From the NCBI GenBank assembly GCA_037576215.1, contig JBANDB010000004.1, forward strand, positions 1,674,001 through 1,738,000: DNA of 64,000 nucleotides. Direction: 5' to 3'. Within the stretch, counting starts at the first letter, position 1. Each line of letters begins with the position of its first letter. Source of the stretch: Armillaria gallica (Eukaryota; Basidiomycota; Agaricomycetes; Agaricales; Physalacriaceae). A program made the position numbers and the translations under genes. Positions 22,518 through 34,814 of the stretch are shown here, piece after piece. The notes beneath the pieces were generated by a model. The model was not told the DNA's origin. It did not search any database and saw nothing but the letters and a program-made list of their open reading frames with translations.

Positions 22518-22519
22518 TA

Positions 22520-25142
22520 CCTCTCGAACCCACTCTCTATCGCGGAAGCCCTGCCACGTAATCCACTGCGAACAAAAGGATGTTCTGAAGAAATCTCCTC
22601 AGAAGGCGGCATTTCTTCTGATACCACCGACCATTGACTTCATCGATAAGTCTGTCAGTAAGGACTGGAATAGAGTCACGGTGTATTATATCGTCAGTAC
22701 GAGGCATACCGGGTGTGTACTTTTTCTGCGTTCCGTTTCTTCTTCGTCTTACAGTTAGCCCAAGCATCTATAGGCTGACTAAGGGTTATGGCGCACGAGG
22801 TCTTCGCGGAAAGCATTTTTTCCCAACCGGCTGGTGATCGTGCGTACTGTTCAATTCGCTTGACCTTGTCTATCTTATCAGTCCCTTATAGCCATGAAAC
22901 GGTACGATCTATAGCAATCAGTAATCATGGTTAGACTGGGACCAATCTGCCGTATCAAGGATGTTGTCGGCAAGCGAGAAAAGTTTCCCGCCTGCCGACA
23001 ACTTCCTTCGTAGGCAGACTGGTTCGAGTCTAAATCATGGTACTCTCGCCTTAATGTCACCCCAAACCCCGTACCTGTCGATTCGTCAGCAACCGTCGAT
23101 TTTCGCTTTCGACCAATCCACTGTCTAGCTCCCTAAGACATCCGTCGCGCTTTTGCTCTATCTCAATCTTTCTCTACTTGAACCAGTACCGCCGTCAGTC
23201 GTGTCAATCCGTAAATCCTGGTTTATCCTTGTCAGCGTTGATTTCCTTTCAGCTGCTGTAACCAGCCTTCGTCCCGACACGATTATGATCACCGATCCGC
23301 TACGGTCATTTTTTCACCACGTCGGGACGCACGTAATGGAGTCGTGTTCTTCATCGCAGGCCTCCGGTGCTACGGTGGTTCGTGGGTACTAGCGGACGCC
23401 GGCCAGTGAGAAATAGACAGTTAGTGATCAGTTCATTTTGAAAATCTAACATCTCGCTAACATCTTGTCTATCAGGGTCATTTTCTGAAGCAATATTCTT
23501 TTCGGTGGGAATTCGACGATGTAAGGGAGAATGTTATGGTGGTGGTTATGTGAAGCCGGTGTAATACAGAGTTCGCAGCAGATCATACGTGTGTTCAATT
23601 CCGTCTCTCCTTCTCTTCGTTTTGGGCTTATTCAGCTCTCAGAGATGCCCGATACTATTACAAGGATTTCCCGGAACGGCGTAGGCCAGGGCAACGTCGT
23701 CAACGGATACATTTACAACTGCACGCACGGCTCGTTCCATGTAGACCAGAGCTCATGAAAATCAACTATCTTTTCGACGCTCTCGAATTCTGAACGGAAC
23801 GGAATCTAGTATATCAGCCATGGTTGAAACACATCCAGGGATCTCTCAATTAGAGCCTGAACCCTGCATCGAATGCTTCAGATAAACCCTTCTCTATGAA
23901 CATCTTGCCGGTCATTGTTCGGTTCCAAGATGCCCATATATGCACTCGAGTGGACAGATGGGTCCTTCCGGATCTATACTGATGCGTGCCGTCGTTGTTC
24001 AAGTCCAAAGAATCGTTCGAGCCTGGGAGATTTCCCAGGTACGATAACACCGTCCAGGCAGCAGGTGCCGTTGGAGATTCGCTAGGCCAAGGAACGCACC
24101 TCTCGTTGCCGTTCGATCCAGAAATTTCATCTGATGGTGAACGTTGCGGTCGAGTCGAGTAGGGTTGTCTCCGGGCAATAAGCTTTGGATCAATGGTGCT
24201 GGTAAGGACTGCCCCCGATTTCGTACATACGATTCCTCTTGCTGATAGTGTTGTGACAGGGACATTCCGGAAGCGATGTCGCTATCGCACCATACGTGGC
24301 CTGGGAATCAGCGATGAATGTGTTTGCTACGCTTTGTGGTCGTTTTTCACCCGACGAAGTCCCGGTAGAGACAGTGCACGAGCATAACTTAATGCAACGT
24401 AGGTTACTTTCGATAATTCCCTCCCTCCAGCTGACTTCTATTTGTCAGGTTTTCTAACCGTATACAATGGCCGCGTGGATCATATTGGTCCCTTCAAGTC
24501 GACAGGCGTTGTACACGAAGGCACGGTGACCGACACCGAGGTGCGGCAAAATTTAACCCACGTTGCTTCGAACATGTTCGATCATATCGTATGACTAGTC
24601 GTGATGTACGGGGAATGGGAGCTTATTCGGGGTACTGTTTAGTGGAGGCAGGGATAATAGCGCGAGCGTTGCTAATGAAGGTTCGCTCTATTTATTCATA
24701 TTCAGGGAGCGAAATATTTACAGGTGTCTAGCTTTGCAGCAGCGACTAGTTTTTGCACGCTGCCTTCCATGAGCGCTCAACTTTGATGACCACCTAGGTA
24801 CGCTGACAGTTCCGTACCACCGTCGTTGATACTGATTTCTTCCCCCAGCCTCTGAGTAATAGGCGCAGCCATATCTGAGTTTCGTATGGATGAACTATCT
24901 TGATCGATAAGGTCTAGACGTCGACCTCGATGATCTCTTTGTTTTACCCTTGTCAGCCTTGGCCTCTTCTGCCCTACCGTGACAACGACCATCGAATTCG
25001 ATCCGCGACAACAATTGTCTGCCACACCAGGTCCCAGGAAATACTTTCGTTCACCGTGTGCACCTTCGCTGTCATCTGGTGCTACTCTCCGGTTCATGGG
25101 TAATGGCGGATCTCGCTGTTCTGAGTAAGGAAAAGACGGCAA
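22520..25142. other. Spacer S2 copy 1, right part, with conserved minus-strand ORF pieces
   Basis: This aligns with 55,615-58,035. A minus-strand ORF (22,537-22,767) containing NGTQKKYTPGMPRT and DSIPVLTDRLIDEVNGR is preserved in unit 2 as NGTKKKYTPGIPRT and DSIPVLADRLIDEVTGR. Acceptor-like TTTGTCAG sites near 24,450 and a minus-strand ORF at 24,777-25,142 (VTVGQKRPRLTRVKQR) are also shared with unit 2. The content looks like one or more decayed spliced genes of unknown family. Confidence 0.4.
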
Positions 25143-26489
25143 GTCATCAATGCATTTTGCATATCTGACACCTTGCTGATGCCTCGTCCATTAGGACCAT
25201 TTGGTTGACATGTCGTTTCTGTCGCGATGGATTCGATCATCTAAGGGAGGGAGGTTATGCGGGGCCGTGGTGCAAAGCTTGTGATGCAGACCATTTGTGT
25301 GTTTAGACCCTTTTACTCTACCACGTCGGGCTAATCGATCTCCCGTAGATACCCCACACTAGTATCGGTATCTCCATGAACGGAGTCCAATGCGATGTAT
25401 GTTGCCTTCGATAATCGCTAATGCTTTACCATCGGCTAATGTCCGTCGTCTACTGAACAGGTCCGATGATTGTATGCACGGCTGAGCTACGGTGCTCCTC
25501 ATCTACGCTCCGAAAGTCAACGAGCCGCCCACTTGAAGGCACGACTTCAGACAGTAAGCTGCGCGAAAGCAGCACCCGCCTTGCTCCCAAGCGGTCGATT
25601 TCGTTGTGCGGCCCGTCGTTCGTCAGGTTGAGGTACCAGGAGTCGGATGTCGATGGGGCTTTGTCTTCGCTTTCCATATTCAAGGGATTCATGTATTTAC
25701 ATGTCGTCAGATACATGTCTACCAGGAGAGTGTGCTATGATCATTATGGTGTAAAAAAAGGGACGCTCATTGGGGTTTAGCTCAATCCCGTAAGTATTAT
25801 CTTGGAGCGTGTTCCCTGTCATTTATTTATCCCGGTTATGAAGGAAGAAGCCAAGTGCCCCGGACTTGAACAGGTCGGGTGTTGACCAAGCACGGTATGG
25901 CGCGCCATTCTATCCGAGGAAGGTGACTCCCCGTCGGTCAACCTGACGACGGCTACGGTCTGAATCTGATAGAACCTGTAAACCAAGTGCAGGTGTACGC
26001 TTGCCACAAAAGGGCGCAGGTATGCTTTCATTGGTCCGTCTCACTCATCCCCTTCTCTTACCGCCTTTAAAGTTCGAAATCGATAGGGAGAAAAGCAACC
26101 TTTACTTGGGACGGCTACCCCACATTGGTTGTAGCCGTCCCTATGGCTATCTGGAATCTCGGCTAGCTCTCGCTCTCGGGACATGACAAAATCTCTCGAA
26201 AACACTTGTTCAATGGCTTAGTGCCTGCGTTACAAAGCAATGCACATTCTCAATACGCGCGTGTCGTTTCCTATACTCAGCACTACGCCCTGAGCGTCCA
26301 GAATGTCCCAATAAAAGCAGTGGTTGGGTATTCAGTAAGGACTAGCGTTATAACACTTTCTGTCCCACCTATGTTCATCCAAATCTCCGATGACTTTTCA
26401 CCCATTCGCCACTACCACTACCAGTCTCACTCGATGGTCGCAATTTCCTCGTTAAGAAGAACATCTGAATTAGCATGATACTCCGGACC
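25143..26489. other. Junction region between tandem units; no supported gene
   Basis: Overlapping ORFs of 88 to 104 codons on both strands at 25,450-25,780 have no recognisable domain, and unit 1 has no equivalent. A perfect 11-bp inverted repeat (GGGACGGCTAC, 26,108-26,118; GTAGCCGTCCC, 26,131-26,141) with a 12-base loop is present. Confidence 0.4.
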
Positions 26490-27419
26490 GAACGTACTCT
26501 CCGTCTGCAGATGGAAGAGGAGGCAATGGCAAAGTGGAACATCCCCATCTCAGTGCCCTTCGCGATCCTGTCTCCTCTTTTGACGGTGATCTAGCACGTC
26601 GATACTTCTGCCATCCCCCACGGCTATGAAGTACATCAATCCGATGTTGAGATTATCGGCTTCGATGAAGATGAACGCGCGAGCGGCTAGGGCGGTGATC
26701 AAGCCTTGAGAGAGATTAGAAGCACCGGGGTCGGGGTTCGGGAATCCCATGGCAGGAGATTCGGCATAGTATGTGCCTGGGACCGTAACGGTCTTCACAA
26801 CTTTGCTGTTCACTGGATTGTGCCAGCGGTGGTACATCGCGGTACTGAGGAAAGCCTGATACTCGGTCCCGCCAACGAACTGTGGTGCGAGAGGGTCATT
26901 ATTGAACATGTGGTTCAGCGAGTATGATTCGCCTTTGAGCCAGAAGGTGTCGAGCTCTTTGATGTCAAAGGTGATGCAGTAGACCGTCGACTCGCTGGTG
27001 CTGTTAACGATGTTGTCGTTATCTGGGAACGTGACTGGACGGACACCAGGTCGGAAGAGCCTGGTGAAGAAGTCGTCCCAGGATTTGAATCCATAATACT
27101 CCGTGGAAGGGTCACATACGTATTTCTCACACATGGCAGCACTCGCACTCGGACAAAACCAGCCGATCGTGTCAGTGATGTCGATGAGGACGTAGCGCGA
27201 CTCAGAGGAGGCGAGGAAAGATACCCAGACGTCGAAGATCTTCTTGAACTGAGCGTTCATTCTGGGCTCGACGAACGTGGTGCAGCCTGCGGCTGTACCC
27301 ATAGGCCAGTCAAGTATGGCGTCGGTTGGGAAGCCGACTTCGTATTCTGATTCTCCAAAGGCGGGAGCTTCGATGAGGATTTTGTCGAACAGTGCCGACA
27401 TAGTCATGTGATTGCGAAT
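26490..27419 (-). pseudogene. PsiD-like (phosphatidylserine decarboxylase family) decarboxylase pseudogene, copy 2
   Basis: This exon follows a CCCAG acceptor at about 27,420 and runs through RNHMTMSALFDKI, TDAILDWPMGTAAG, YYGFKSWDDFFTRLFRPGVR, WLKGESYSLNHMFNNDPLAP, YHRWHNPVNSKVVKTVTVPG and FIFIEADNLNIGLMYFIAVG. Family enzymes cleave themselves at a Gly-Ser-Ser/Thr site to form a pyruvoyl cofactor and decarboxylate an amino acid or phosphatidylserine. Near 26,614-26,619 one extra G shifts the frame. The next frame reads MAEVSTC, a TAG (26,591-26,593), then ITVKRGDRIAKGTEMGMFHF, but the expected GGSS is replaced by a sequence without the glycines. Upstream exons are not recognisable. It is clearly a pseudogene; substrate unknown. 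Confidence 0.85.
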
Positions 27420-30400
27420 CTGGGAGATAATACATAAGTCCCTGGACTGATAGCGAGGAAATCACCTAAAATCTATCTGGGGCTTCCACGCTGGCTTGGT
27501 TGCACATGTGCACTTTTCTTGAGTACCGCTCTCCGTGCCAGACCATCGCCACAAGTGTCTACTGCGTGGGAGGAGCGCGAAAATGTCGGGAGAGACGGCC
27601 GTCATGATGTCATGATACAACTTGATGCCGAGATGTGCCGAAACGGCCCTTCGTCTTCGACGTCCATGACCATCCACTGTACCGTCCACCGTTTCCAATC
27701 AACCACGGAAGAAAACACGTCTTTCCGACTACTACAGCCTTCGAACACGCTATCGATCTCTGGCTCTGTATTTCAAACGCGTATTTTCTTAGTACGGTAA
27801 CCTGGCGTGTGGGAATCACCCATCAAGACTTGAAGACTCCGGCGTGTAGCCATCTTGAATTCGGCTGCTTTGCGCGGAAATTCTTCTGCCAGAGTCCACC
27901 TAGCGAGGGGAAGCAGGTATGTGCACCCCTAGCTTAAGAACTTTGGCTGACTGCATATACCAGAAGATTCCATCACTCGTCGCTTCAAGATTTGACAATC
28001 GGTTCACTGAATTCTTGATATGTGTGCTTATACGCTGCCTCTGGGAGCATTCCGGTCCTGGATGCAGATTCATGCCCACGATTCAATAAGAACCGTGGAC
28101 GAAGACACCGAAGAAATGGCCCGTCGGCGTGCAGGACATTACTCTACGAAATCTCGCGCGGGTTGCCGCATCCATGTGGCATTCAGGTGTGTACTAGCAT
28201 TCGTGTACTTCCTGAGTTCTGCTCATCCCCTCCCTAGTTATCAAGACAGCAGCGTTATCGTGGTTTGGGTTTGTTTTGCTGGGACTCCGCGACGGGCATC
28301 CCATCTTTGCGCAAGACGTTACAGGTAGAGGGGCTACATCACCAGGTTCATGGTGCGTACGCTTCGTTCCCTCTTGACTCGTCTATCTCATTGTATTGTA
28401 CTAGCAGTCTTAACACCAAGATTCTGTAACTCATATGCTACCCTGTCTCCCGCCGTTAACAAGCACACCCGTCGTCAGGTGTCCAAATTTGCTGACATTT
28501 CAAAATTTAAACCCTTCTCCATCCATCTCGCTAAACTCTCCTCGTACCGTCGCAGGCGGCAATGTGGTCGTTTGATTTCATGGATCCTGCGATGAGCCAC
28601 TCCCCTACGGCGACGACTAACGATATCTTCCGTGATGACAACGTCTGTACCATCTGCTGCCAACACATCAAGAGTGCCACTCCCTTCCCACGTTAGGGAC
28701 ACAAATGAATCTATCACCAAGCCTGAGAAGGCAGAGCGCTAGGAGACGATCGAAAGCGATCCACCCATCCCAATCCTCCTGGGCTGTTCACTAGGTGGGC
28801 GACGTTTCCGCACCAGGACCGGCCAATTGAAACAGTTGAACACAGTTCTATCACAGATGCCATTTCTTCGAGACGTGTACTGGTTAGATAGTAGCCTATC
28901 TCGGTCTTGGGTGGGTGCGCACTTTTGCTTCAGGGTATGCCCTCGTGCTGATATTTTCGCGTATAGGATTATGTCCCTAGGGAAGCGTTGGATTGGTAGG
29001 GAACACGAGCTACGGCCATCTGTATGAAATGGTCAGTGCAAGTAGGCGGGGAGGTTATTATGCGGTAGCTTTGACATGGTACGGCGCTGGCTAAGCAGAG
29101 ATTCGCGAGTCCTCTGTCATTCTTTGTTTATTGTGTTGACATTATTGATCTATTACAGAAACGGGATGTTGAAGAAGACTTACTTTCGAACGAGATCGTT
29201 CTTTTCTTCTTCTTCACTGGCTACAAGCAATCCCTGGATACAAAGATCTCCATGAGCGAAGTCTCCTTGGTACCCTCCTTTCGATATTGCTCTTTTCTCG
29301 ACTGACTTTTTCCCTGCAGACCCTCCTCGTCTCGCTCTCAGACCATATACAATGACTCTGATGTAATCGCACTCGTCTTTCCGCGCGCTCTGTTTAGAGG
29401 TGTATGTGATGGGATATGCCGGGCGTCAAATCTAAGATAGCATCCTCATCACTCGCGAATGTGGACAAGTATATGCCGGTCATCTTCCATTGCGGCGCCT
29501 TCTGTGAGGTGGGCGCTACTCAGATCAATGCTTGGTGGGTATAATGCGGAGATTCTATTCAACAGAAAGCACTGCTGATAGTGGTCGTCCTCGTCATTCA
29601 TCTTCAACGACAAGCAAGATATCATATAGCAATAGGATGCGTCGAGCTTTACAGCTGCTAAGTGACTAAGAGGATTTGGCCATTGTCTTTGACGACAGGT
29701 TTTGGGCGCCTAACTCTGATGATTGCTTAGCGCTGGGAGGTACGTCTGTGGTTCCATATCGCCGTGATGATACTCATCTTCTTCAGGTCCCGAGTACTGG
29801 ATGCAATAAGATATCGGCCCATGTGCTGGCCTTTGTACCTTCTTGAGTTCTCCAGCCTGGATACTAGTCAAAACGCAGGCTACATGACATGACGCCTAGC
29901 AATCAAGCCGCAGGCGTGTATTAGGACTTTGCTTGAACGGCAGCGAAGAACGGTTGTTAGAGTGTGTATGGACCCACTTGGGAGCACATTCTGCAAGGAG
30001 TGGCGGACGGGTACACATTTTTTTGATAATGAACCGCACCGTAATTTAACGGTACGTTCCGGTTTATCTTTTCTTTGAGCTGTCGTTGAAGGTGCTGTCC
30101 AGAGCACTGAACATCAAGATTATATTTTTGAAGGGCCGAGTTAATGTTGAAAAGTACACGAGATCGTCGATCAACTATGTATTTCGAGTATCGCCAAGGG
30201 TGGAGGTACTTTCGAACGAGTGACGATAAATATTGACTCAGAGCACGTCGCCGGAAGTGAGCGTAAGGTGATTTGAAGGAACTGTGGCATTTTCTGCAAA
30301 CCCGACGGATTCGCAGGAGTGCGATTCAATATTTAGGCAATCAATCATTGTACGCATTCCGCCTTGTACGTATATTGTCGTGGAGGAATGACCAGGATGA

Positions 30401-30620
30401 ATGCAATTGATCTCCGCAGGCGTGTCAGATATTGGTGTTCCAAGAGCCCGGACCTTGCATCATGCTATTTTTTCATTTGCCTTCTACCACGTTTCTTACA
30501 CGACTCTCAGCCGCTCGCGGAATTCGAACGCTGGCTTGCAACGCCTGCCTGCTTTGATGCAAGTTCTCCTTCATCCGCACCTCTTTGAATCTGTAACCAT
30601 CTGAACATAGAAAATGGGAA
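27420..30620. repeat. Spacer S1 copy 2 (paralogous to about 9.2-9.3 and 11.5-14.45 kb)
   Basis: Nearly continuous similarity to unit 1 is seen, for example GGACTCCGCGACGGGCAT, ATAATGCGGAGATTCTATTC and TTGATCTCCGCAGGCGTGTC. It lacks unit 1's 2.2-kb block, its 120-bp block near 11.7 kb and its 144-bp retroposon. A segment near 29,810-29,990 is specific to this copy. Confidence 0.75.
28190..28695 (+). CDS. Hypothetical spliced gene in spacer S1, copy 2
   Basis: This is the paralogue of the gene at 12.1-12.6 kb, with the same exon pattern. After an intron ending CCCTAG at about 28,236 the exon reads IKTAALSWFGFVLLGLRDGH. An exon follows with LSPAVNKHTRRQVSKFADIS and KLSSYRR, then an acceptor CGTCGCAG at about 28,557. 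The last exon (MWSFDFMDPAMS, DIFRDDNVCTICCQHI) stops at TAG near 28,695. Conservative replacements relative to copy 1 support coding. The family is unknown and the 5' end unresolved. Confidence 0.4.
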
Positions 30621-30623
30621 ACA

Positions 30624-33600
30624 GTGCGTACATTTAATGTACTTTCGTTTCGAGTACTAAGGACGATGACATTAGTTTCATTGAAAAATATAGGCCGATG
30701 GCTTTTGAACCATGTCAAGTCGCTTTGGACGTGGCTACGCTCTGTCTTTTCAACTGCACGGACAACGGAGACTTCACCTCCCGATGTAACATCCGAGTCC
30801 GACCAGAATGCCAACATTTCCGCACCTTCAGAGTCTCAAGAGGCGATATTCCCTCCGAACAGTACTGCAGAAGACGGAGGCCCTGTCTCTGAGGCTATAC
30901 CCGACTCGTTGTCGGACTCGCGGCGAGAATCATCCTCAAAATCGTCGATTTCGAGTTCTTCAGCTGGTCCTGTAGACCAGCCATCATCTAATGATTCCAG
31001 CGATGATTCTGACATATTCTCCGAGTTTCAATATAAGCCGGTAAGTCAGTTGAAAATATACAGAAGGCAAATCGATAACGTATTCTCAGGACATTGCATT
31101 CCCCAGAGTCACCATCTCTGCCTTCACTGAGACCGGTCAAGCAGAATTGTTGATCGAGGTTCCAAAGCAACGGTCTTACACCGGTAGAAAACCCGTTATA
31201 TCATCCTCCCTCGCCGACACTCCCTGTGCTACTCTCGGTATTGAGGGTGTCTTACATCGACTGAACGCCACCCTCGGAACATCACACACCCTTGATACCC
31301 CTTCCCTCCCTTCTCTTCTTAACGAATGCATTGAGAAGAACTACAACTTTGGTACTGCGTATGGCCATCTCCGCCCAGTATGGTACACCCACAGCAGCGA
31401 CATCCAAAAAGAACTCCGCAGACGTGAAGAGGAGGACAAGGAGAGGCGACGACAAGCACTGGTAGGAAACCGGATCGTCGACCCTTTGTTGCCACCCAGA
31501 TGTGTTTGGGATCTGTATAATAATCGGGTGGTGCCCTGTAGGGATGCCCACCGTGCCGTATACGGTTACGGCCGTACAAGTTACGGCCGTAAGCCGTATG
31601 GCAAAAGGGCCTCAACGGTACGATACGGGTTTTGCCCGTATACCGTATACGGGTGGCATCTAGGAGGACTGTGATCTATATTGGGTGAGATTTGTCGTCA
31701 AAACGTCGTATTTGATTAATTGCACTCACCACATGGCCAAAAGAATGGGTCCACGCCTAATTTTGGCCTACCCGTATAGTAACCATACAAATACGGCCGT
31801 AAAAATGTAATTCTAAAGCGCCGACGGTACGGGTACGGGCCCGTATATACGGTACCCGTACCCACCGTATGTACGGGTACGGTGGGCATCCCTAGTGCCC
31901 TGGTGGATTGCGGGCAAATGGCCACGACCGATATCACATGCTTGGGTGGATGAGAAGGATCGTGTCGATGTATGGACATCTATCAATGGGAAGGAATGGC
32001 CCGTACCCATCCCAAAGGGTGCTAGCCTTAAACTAATCCAGATCGAGATGTCGAATCTGGGAGCGGAGTATGCGTGGCTGGATGTACTGTGTTTGAGACA
32101 GAAGGGTGGGCCGCGGGAGGACCTGCGTGTGGAGGAGTGGAAGCTGGATACGCTCACCATCGGACGAGTGTATGCACATGTCAAGGTGGTGATCTACCTG
32201 AGTGGGCTAGGACAGCCAATCCATGTGACGGAGGACTACTTTGACAGTGATCGGTGTTGGTTTAACCGTGCATGGACTCTCTCGGAGGTCGGGGATGAGG
32301 TGATCATTGCCGGGGATACACCAGATGGTCCGATGCATCGCCAGCCAATGGACGACAATGGAAACTATGAGAATGAACTCCTCACAAGGTTTCACAGGCA
32401 GCTAGAGTCTTTGCAGGGTCTTCGCTCTGATACGGTTGACGACAATGTGATACAGTCTGTGCAGAGGGAAAGGCGATCTTCTGAGCATGCCCGTGTTCAG
32501 AGACTCGGAAACCGTGAAGTCACAATCCGCGCATCTGTTGAGACCAGTATACCGGAATCATCGATCAAAATTCCACTGCAACGGGACTACAGAGGCACAA
32601 AGCCCGTGATAGAGTCTTCTCTCGCGAACACCTCTTACAACTCCGTCGATGACATCGATGAAGTCCTGCGTCAGCTCAACGCCACCCTCGGAACATCATA
32701 CGAGATGACGCCATCCCTCAGCCTGCTCTTGCAATCCTGGATCGACGAGGGTTATGACTTTGGTACAGCATACGGTCGCATACGCCCAAGATGGAATGCC
32801 ACCAAATTGAAGAGCATCAATGAAGACTTGCACACTCTTGAGAAAGAGGACCAGAAGATGTGAAAAGATGCAGTCATTGATGAGCGAACTGTCGAAGCGC
32901 AGACACCGCCACGTCGCGTCTGGGATTTATACAATAACCGGGTTGTACCACAGTGGGTTATCCTCGATAACACAGCGCTATGGGCAATTTCACATGCTTG
33001 GGTGGAACATCCTAGGAGACGCGCATCAACGGACATGAGTGGCCGGTGCCAATCCCCAAAAATGCCTGTCTCGACCGCATCCGAATCGAGTTGCTGAACC
33101 TGGGAGCAGAGTACGTGTGGGTGGACGTTCTCTGTTTGAGACAAGAAGATAGGATTCATAGGAACGGCCCGAACGGGGAGGCTCTGCGTCAGCAGGAATG
33201 GCCGCTAGACGTGCCCACTATCGGATACGTATATCGCTGGGCTAGTACGGTGGTGCACTACTTTAGTGGGCTGGGTATGCCATTGAGCAATACTGCAGGC
33301 AACGTAGAGAATAATCGGTGTTGGTTCAAGCGTGTGTGGACATTGCAAGAGATCAGCCGGCAAAGAATATATGCGGGCACCACGGATGACTATCTCCTGT
33401 ATGCCCAAGCCGCTGGAGGAAAGGATGTTGGCAGATTTCAGAAGGAATTGGTGTCACTGAAGAAACTCGCACTTGAGGATAACAGCGTCTTTAAGTGGTG
33501 TAGGCACATGCAAAATCGGGATGCAGTCCATCACACGGATAAGGTTGTGGGCCTGGCATTTCCGCTGCGGTCACGGATGATTCCAGCATACAGCATGGAT

Positions 33601-34197
33601 CGGTCTGACGAAGACACTTGGACGATACTGGTGGAATCGATAGCGGAAGATCTTCGGGGGGAAATATTCTTCTTGTGTCCTGAAGGACGTGCCAGTAACG
33701 AGAAGCAACCAGGGGATGAAACCAAATCATATAAATGGGCGCCATCATGGGAAAAAATTATGCATTTGACGCTTCTGTCAACAGACAACATATCTCTGCG
33801 TGAACTCATCATGCGGAAAGACAAGAAAGGTATCGAAGAGACTGACGACTTTCATGATGGAATTTGCATTGAAAGGGCTGATGTGCATGGACTGGCTATC
33901 GGAGGAACTGAGCCGACGACCGCTGATCGATGTGGAAGGATGATTGTCAATGATCGCACCGGGAAATTAGGGAAAAACCAGGTAGCATTCAATGCTGTTG
34001 CTATGCACCAGCATCCAATACCGGAAGGCTCGTATACACTGATTGGAAGCCGTACTATGGAACATTGGGTTGTCGGTCAAAGGCTGTTTAAGCGACGGTT
34101 TGAGAAGGTGTCGGTGTTCAGAATGCCTGACCAGGGTGAAAGAAAGCAGCTGAAGGAACTAGGTGTCCATACGAACTCGAGGAACTATCTCGTTTGA
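30624..34197 (+). pseudogene. HET-C: two-domain HET-like gene broken by a MITE, a stop and a frameshift
   Basis: This is the paralogue of HET-A. Exon 1 (about 30,624-31,040) ends at a consensus GTAAGT donor, and exon 2 starts at 31,090 after CTCAG. The first HET domain is split by a 356-bp hAT MITE (31,539-31,894), after which reading resumes at PWWIAGKWP. Cores are WLDVLCLRQ and RAWTLSE in domain 1, WVDVLCLRQ and RVWTLQE in domain 2. Between the domains, codon CGA of HET-A (KMRKDA) is TGA at about 32,861-32,863. A frameshift at about 33,010-33,030 separates ISHAWVEHP from INGHEWPVPIPKNA. The last frame, 33,046-34,197, is open through the tail (HQHPIPEGSYTLIG, HWVVGQRL, KVSVFRMPD). It is not functional as a full protein. 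Confidence 0.8.
31539..31894. mobile_element. hAT-family MITE, 356 bp, inside HET-C
   Basis: Terminal inverted repeats are TAGGGATGCCCACCGT at the left and its reverse complement at the right. The target duplication is GTGCCCTG (31,531-31,538 and 31,895-31,902), 8 bp as in hAT elements, and HET-A carries a single uninterrupted copy of the site. The interior is full of CGTATACGG, ACGGCCGTA and CGGGTACGG motifs, probably subterminal transposase sites. No coding capacity. Confidence 0.9.
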
Positions 34198-34814
34198 TAT
34201 GAATGAAATTTTATCATGATTTAGCCTAGAGATATCCAGGTAGATTCCCCAAAACGCTGATAATATAAATCCAATTGTTACCTTACTTGCCAAGGTCTCT
34301 CCAGGTCCATTTCCCGCGCTTATTCAGCCGTCAAGATCACGTACAGCTAATCCTAACCATATACGTCACTCTAGGGCTTGCCAAAGACCGCTACTGCCCG
34401 TACACTCAAGCATCCAGCGCTACAGGATCCCTATTCCGACGACCTGCAACCCTTCCAACATCCCATGACGATGCCCAACATGCCCCACACCGCAATCGGC
34501 GTCAATGGCATTGGTGTGATGATTTCGCAACTACCAAGGACCTCCGGAACGACTACAAACGAACCGCAGCGACAGTGGTAGCGACCAGGACGACCGCGTC
34601 GACGGAAGGATAGATGAGGAGAGTAATGACAGTAAGGCGTGGTAGAGGGTGGGTTGGCTACTGCAACGGAGAGGAGGTGGCTGGGATGGGTATTGGGACT
34701 GAGGGCGGGATGGTGATCGGGCCGCGGACATCAACGACGACGGTGAACGACGCGACTACCCTCGTATGTCGTGTTCGTCTTGTCAGTGGGGAGTCAGCAC
34801 TGTGAAACCCGATC
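34198..34814. other. 3' flank of HET-C
   Basis: This AT-rich start is followed by sequence with small ORFs on both strands (up to 112 codons) and no recognisable domain. It has no counterpart in the HET-A/HET-B interval of unit 1. Confidence 0.35.
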
